From NCBI GenBank assembly GCA_910587275.1, contig CAJUMD010000040.1:1-26907 (forward strand): DNA of 26,907 bases, written 5' to 3'. Below are positions 24,144-26,907 of this stretch, piece by piece. This stretch comes from an uncultured Kineothrix sp. Lineage in GTDB: Bacteria > Bacillota > Clostridia > Lachnospirales > Lachnospiraceae. The notes under the pieces are model-generated. The model was given only the letters and a program-made list of their open reading frames with translations. It did not search any database and was not told the DNA's origin. A program made the position numbers and the translations under genes. Numbering within the stretch: the stretch's first letter is position 1; each line of letters begins with the position of its first letter.

Positions 24144-25340
24144 TTATAATTTCAGCGCCGCGTCCCGGTACCCGCAGTGCAGCGCTTCGCCGAAATACTG
24201 TTTTGCCATTCGGACATCCTTCGTCACGCCAAGACCCTGTTCATATAAGCATCCCAGGCGGTACATGGCAAGCCCAAATCCCTGCTTGGCAGACTCCCCG
24301 TAATAATAACGCGCTTTTCCGTAATCCACTGCCGTTCCGTAGCCATACTGGAAGCACATGCCGAGGGAACACCCTGCCGCGGCATTCCCCGACAATTCCA
24401 CCGCCTTTTGATACCACGCAAACGCTTTGTCCAAATCTTTCTCCACCGCTTTTCCGTGCAGGTAAAAATTACCGATATTGTTCATCGCTCCGGTGGAGCC
24501 GTTTCTTGCCGCCATAAGGTAATAATCCAACGCCTTTTTCTCATCCTTCTCCACGACCTTTCCTTCTTCGTACAGGATTCCAAGATGCACCTGCGCCCGG
24601 GAATCGTTTCCTTCCCCGGCAAGCCACAAAAGTCTGGAAAATGCTTTCTGTTTTTCTTCCTCCGGAATGGTTTCATTCTCCAATACTTCCACGCAGGATA
24701 CGGCTTCGCAATGCCTGCGCTTTTGTTCCACGTCCCCCAACAGCGATTGGTAATCTTTCCTGTCTCTCTCCGTCAGTTCCCTTTCCAGCCATCCGTGACA
24801 GCTTCGCTCCGCCCGGTCCAGCCATTCCAACGCTTTCCCGTAATCGGTGGCGGTGCCTTTTCCGTTTTCGTATTGGTATGCCAGCAGTACCATGGCTTCC
24901 GGATTATCCTGCCCTGCCGCCGATTCAAAAAAGCGTAACGACTCCCCATAATCCACGGGAACGCCGATTCCGTTCATATATGCACGTCCTACTTTTACGG
25001 CGGCATCCACGGAACCGAGGGCAGCCGCCTTTTCATAGCAGGCAAAAGCCTTTTGCCCGTTCTTGTCCGTTCCGATTCCATAACGGTACATTTCCCCTGT
25101 CATAATCAGCCAATACGGACTGTTTTGTCCGGCGCCTGCAAGGCATACTTTAAATGCCTGCTTACGGATTTTGGCGGCTTCCTTCTCCGTTTTCGCTTCC
25201 GTTATAATTTTTTCATAGTAGCCATGCAGGGCTTCCACTGCCTGCAAATTTCCCTTTTTGGCAAGTTTCCATAACATTTTCCCTGTTTTTGCCGGCTGAC
25301 CGGCTAACATCTCCCGGTATTCCTGTAATGTGGTATCCAT
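24144..25340 (-). CDS. Sel1-like repeat protein
   Basis: The 398-residue product has no signal peptide or membrane segment and is therefore probably cytoplasmic. After an N-terminal helical region it has Sel1-like repeats (TPR-like helical hairpins of about 36 residues) in two blocks: three at about 80-185 (MYRYGIGTDKNGQKAFACYEKAA, one long and two shorter) and four at about 250-398 (for example LGCLYEQGLGVTKDVRMAKQYF). About 65 charged residues separate the blocks. Such proteins serve as docking scaffolds; the partner is unknown. The ATG at 25340 has only a weak AAGGA at long spacing. It lies between the thioesterase and the MBL-HAD gene, all on the same strand with gaps of about 85-120 bases. 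Confidence 0.85.
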   Translation of the reverse strand: MDTTLQEYREMLAGQPAKTGKMLWKLAKKGNLQAVEALHGYYEKIITEAKTEKEAAKIRKQAFKVCLAGAGQNSPYWLIMTGEMYRYGIGTDKNGQKAFACYEKAAALGSVDAAVKVGRAYMNGIGVPVDYGESLRFFESAAGQDNPEAMVLLAYQYENGKGTATDYGKALEWLDRAERSCHGWLERELTERDRKDYQSLLGDVEQKRRHCEAVSCVEVLENETIPEEEKQKAFSRLLWLAGEGNDSRAQVHLGILYEEGKVVEKDEKKALDYYLMAARNGSTGAMNNIGNFYLHGKAVEKDLDKAFAWYQKAVELSGNAAAGCSLGMCFQYGYGTAVDYGKARYYYGESAKQGFGLAMYRLGCLYEQGLGVTKDVRMAKQYFGEALHCGYRDAALKL

Positions 25341-25389
25341 ATTATCCGCTTTTCCTTTTTATTTTTCTGTATTACGTTTCTTTTTTCAG

Positions 25390-25439
25390 GTTTTCGGGTT
25401 TCGTGTTTTCACACTTCCGTTTTCTGTTCTCTCGTTTTC
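25390..25439 (-). repeat. GAAAAC repeated four times at 14-15-base intervals
   Basis: Plus-strand GTTTTC occurs at 25390, 25405, 25419 and 25434, so the spacing is 15, 14 and 15. The intervening bases differ. It lies in the gap between the thioesterase and Sel1 genes, within the presumed Sel1 leader. It is too short and variable to be a CRISPR. Confidence 0.45.
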
Positions 25440-25459
25440 AAGATTCCTGTTTACGCGTT

Positions 25460-25894
25460 TTATGTATTCCGCCGCCTTACTTCCAACGCTTTGGCACGCA
25501 GTCCGGCTTCCCGTTCATCCCCCGCTTCATCCAGCACAATACCGTGTTCCCGTTTCCTGCCGCTGCTTTCTTCCAATGTAACAAACGTAACAAAACCTGT
25601 AACCGCCCCCAAACCCGTCATGGCATCCACGGCTTCCACGGATACCGTCAGGCTTGTTTTCCCCGCATACGCCACGCGGCTCTTAAAAACCGCCACCTTT
25701 CCTTTTTCCAGTGGTCTTGTAAATTCCATGTCATGCAGGTTGCGGCACACAATCCCTTCCGCCGTCCCGCATTCGCATGCCGCCGCCGAAAACGCGGCTT
25801 CCACCAGCCACGCCGCCGCACGCGCCGCAAACAGAGTACCGTGATGGTTTAAATCTTCCCCTTTAATCAGGTGGTGTGTTTCGTATTCTTTCAT
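25460..25894 (-). CDS. hotdog-fold acyl-CoA thioesterase family protein
   Basis: The 144-residue product is a single hotdog domain. The DLNHHGTLFAARAAAWLVEAA segment is the usual catalytic/helix region of acyl-CoA thioesterases of the BACH/YciA type, where the Asn/His-Gly turn abuts the long central helix. It continues with FTRPLEKGKVAVFKSRVAYAGKTSLTVSVEA, the normal strand pattern, and TGFVTFVTL. It probably cleaves an acyl-CoA; the chain length is unknown. It has a short charged C-terminal tail. The ATG at 25894 follows an AGGAAGCAGGA region. A very good promoter lies 70 bases upstream, so this gene probably starts the transcription unit running toward the Sel1 gene. Confidence 0.85.
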   Translation of the reverse strand: MKEYETHHLIKGEDLNHHGTLFAARAAAWLVEAAFSAAACECGTAEGIVCRNLHDMEFTRPLEKGKVAVFKSRVAYAGKTSLTVSVEAVDAMTGLGAVTGFVTFVTLEESSGRKREHGIVLDEAGDEREAGLRAKALEVRRRNT

Positions 25895-25964
25895 AGTCCT
25901 GCTTCCTTATTCCCGTATCTGCATACACGGATGCTTCTCTTTTGCATCCTATCCCATATTCGCT

Positions 25965-25993
25965 ATTATACCCAATCCCTATCCTTTGCACAA
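25965..25993 (-). promoter_or_regulatory. sigma-A promoter of the thioesterase gene
   Basis: On the minus strand TTGTGC (25993-25988), a 17-base spacer and a perfect TATAAT (25970-25965) lie 70 bases before the thioesterase ATG. Confidence 0.75.
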
Positions 25994-26065
25994 GAAATTT
26001 CCAACCGTATTATGACTCTTTGCGCCCTTATTTATAAGACATATTTTTCGATTGGAGGCGATTTT

Positions 26066-26445
26066 ATGTTACCTGTTAATTCCGGCGGTCATGCCGCCTA
26101 TCAAAACTTTGTTATTGAAAATCTCCGTAAATATTATCCTGTCCCTTCCTCTTTTCCCGCTTCCACCTGGGATATTATTGAACGTTTCTGGACTCTTGGC
26201 CTGACTTATACAGATGAACTGCTCCGCAGCAAATATTCCGTCTTCGGCCCTAAACCCAGTGCATCCTGTCAAAAAGAAAAAAGTGGAAAAGCCAACGCAG
26301 AAAGGCTCCAAAGCAGAATCTGCCGAAAAAATTTCCGTTGAACAGTTTGCCGGATTATCATGTCAGCAAATGGCTTTGGGATTCCGCCCATGATGCTATG
26401 CCTTATTATACCTACTGCCGCAGGAATCATATCCAGCCTTTCATG
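26066..26445 (+). pseudogene. decayed transposase gene (N-terminus plus an internal fragment)
   Basis: After a GGAGG site, ATG at 26066 opens a frame beginning MLPVNSGGHAAYQNFV and reaching FGPKPSA near 26262; I recognise this as the start of a transposase common in Lachnospiraceae (family name not certain). The reading then shifts frame: PVKKKKVEKPTQKGSK (about 26269-26316) is in a second frame and YHVSKWLWDSAHDAMPYY (about 26353-26406) in a third. In the intact protein as I remember it the third segment lies far downstream of the second, so a large internal deletion removed the middle, including at least one catalytic acid. The coding capacity is destroyed. The fragment ends at CRRNHIQPF, near 26442. 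Confidence 0.75.
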
Positions 26446-26602
26446 TCAAAGGCGTTTTCGGGTCTGCATCGGAAAGGTACTTGTATTTCGGGTGCTTTGT
26501 GATGTCAAATTTATCCGGAAAGAACGGGCGCACACCGCGCATCTGTAAAATGCACTTGCCCCCGTCCATGACCGCGATTTCATCTTCGGTCATAAGCCGG
26601 GT
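26430..26602 (-). pseudogene. remnant of a VirD4/TraG-like conjugation coupling protein
   Basis: On the minus strand, about 50 codons without a start read LMTEDEIAVMDGGKC, then QMRGVRPFFPDKFDITKHP and YKYLSDADPK. This matches, from memory, the C-terminal part of VirD4/TraG-type coupling proteins of Firmicute conjugative elements, the ATPase that feeds DNA into the type IV secretion channel. After DPK one missing A shifts the frame; allowing for it, the reading continues NAFDMKGW. Neither the Walker domains nor other transfer genes are present, so this is a scrap of a former integrative element, abutting the transposase remnant head to head. Confidence 0.7.
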
Positions 26603-26779
26603 ACAAGTTCAGTATTGACAGTGAGGGGAGGTGATATGTCATTCATGGCTGCTTGTGGATAACAAAACGGCGGTAAATCTGTGAAAAGTTTACCGCTGTC
26701 TGTTGCAATTATTTAGTTTTGGCATGATAAACCGGAATTTACCATTAAGTTTAAGAAGTCGCTGCCACATAAAACCAAA
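26603..26779. other. intergenic stretch right of the VirD4 remnant
   Basis: This stretch holds the terminator at 26660-26705 and otherwise short AT-rich sequence. A GGGGAGGTGATATG near 26625-26638 on the plus strand resembles a ribosome site and start, but the frame closes after about eight codons. Confidence 0.35.
26660..26705 (-). terminator. Rho-independent terminator of the acetyltransferase gene
   Basis: On the minus strand ACAGCGGTAAA (26699-26689), an 11-base loop and TTTACCGCCGT (26677-26667) form a stem with one mismatch, followed by TTTTGTT. It lies about 80 bases after the stop codon at 26780-26782. Confidence 0.75.
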
Positions 26780-26907
26780 TCATTCCATTTTGTCTTTTTC
26801 CGTAATTTTTCTAATGACCCTGCATGGATTACCTACGGCAAGACTATGCGGCGGAATATCTCTTGTCACAACACTGCCAGCTCCAATAACAGCCCCTTCA
26901 CCGATTG
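26780..26907 (-). CDS. sugar O-acetyltransferase, C-terminal part (cut by window edge)
   Basis: Forty-one codons are visible before the TGA at 26782-26780. They show the end of a left-handed beta-helix acetyltransferase of the maltose/galactoside O-acetyltransferase (Maa/LacA) type: GEGAVIGAGSVVTRDIPPHS, then LAVGNPCRVIRKI and a short charged tail. Enzymes of this family transfer acetyl from acetyl-CoA to sugars or related hydroxyls; the acceptor cannot be told from this part. The 5' end and the catalytic histidine lie outside the window. It is followed by a good terminator. Confidence 0.88.
   Translation of the reverse strand, partial: IGEGAVIGAGSVVTRDIPPHSLAVGNPCRVIRKITEKDKME

Noticed and set aside
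25871..26065. N-terminal extension of the transposase frame
   Set aside because: The frame is open upstream, but the known N-terminus MLPVNSGG and a GGAGG site place the start at 26066.

Overview
The window looks like chromosomal DNA of a Firmicute of the Lachnospiraceae / Clostridium cluster XIVa type. The signs are GGAGG ribosome sites, AddAB instead of RecBCD, a TPP riboswitch on an ECF-type thiamine transporter, internalin-like leucine-rich repeat (LRR) proteins and intermediate GC. The genus cannot be fixed from the sequence alone. All intact genes lie on the minus strand except one, a glutamate-synthase-like flavoenzyme at 12236-13618.

Layout, left to right. Positions 1-800 hold a small zinc-ribbon gene whose 3' end looks replaced by repeat-rich DNA. 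Positions 803-4049 hold a large LRR lipoprotein and a small secreted protein, separated by an intergenic block that resembles an interspersed element. Positions 4180-6061 hold an MFS permease (Atg22/UMF1 type) overlapping a Uma2-family nuclease-fold gene and ending in a strong terminator. Positions 6383-7356 form a complete thiamine uptake unit: promoter, TPP riboswitch and thiT. Positions 7383-11906 form a four-gene operon: UPF0397 S component, fused double ATPase, EcfT, and a zinc-ribbon / transmembrane / LRR protein. ThiT has no ATPase or T subunit of its own and probably uses this neighbouring module. A divergent promoter region at about 11967-12235 serves this operon and the plus-strand flavoenzyme.

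Positions 13621-22215 hold addB and addA (DNA break repair), followed by a two-component receiver domain fused to a small alarmone (ppGpp) synthetase. The fusion gene has its own promoter, whose -35 box contains the addA stop codon. Positions 22353-25894 hold a metallo-beta-lactamase / HAD phosphatase fusion, a Sel1-repeat protein and a hotdog thioesterase. From about 26066 on the DNA is a scrap zone: a decayed transposase, a short VirD4-like coupling-protein remnant on the opposite strand, then a terminator and the C-terminal end of a sugar O-acetyltransferase cut by the window edge.

The most interesting items are the receiver-alarmone synthetase fusion, the LRR protein inside an ECF transporter operon, the MBL-HAD fusion, and the mobile-element scars at both ends. 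I see no CRISPR array, no tRNA or rRNA gene and no recognisable complete new defence system.
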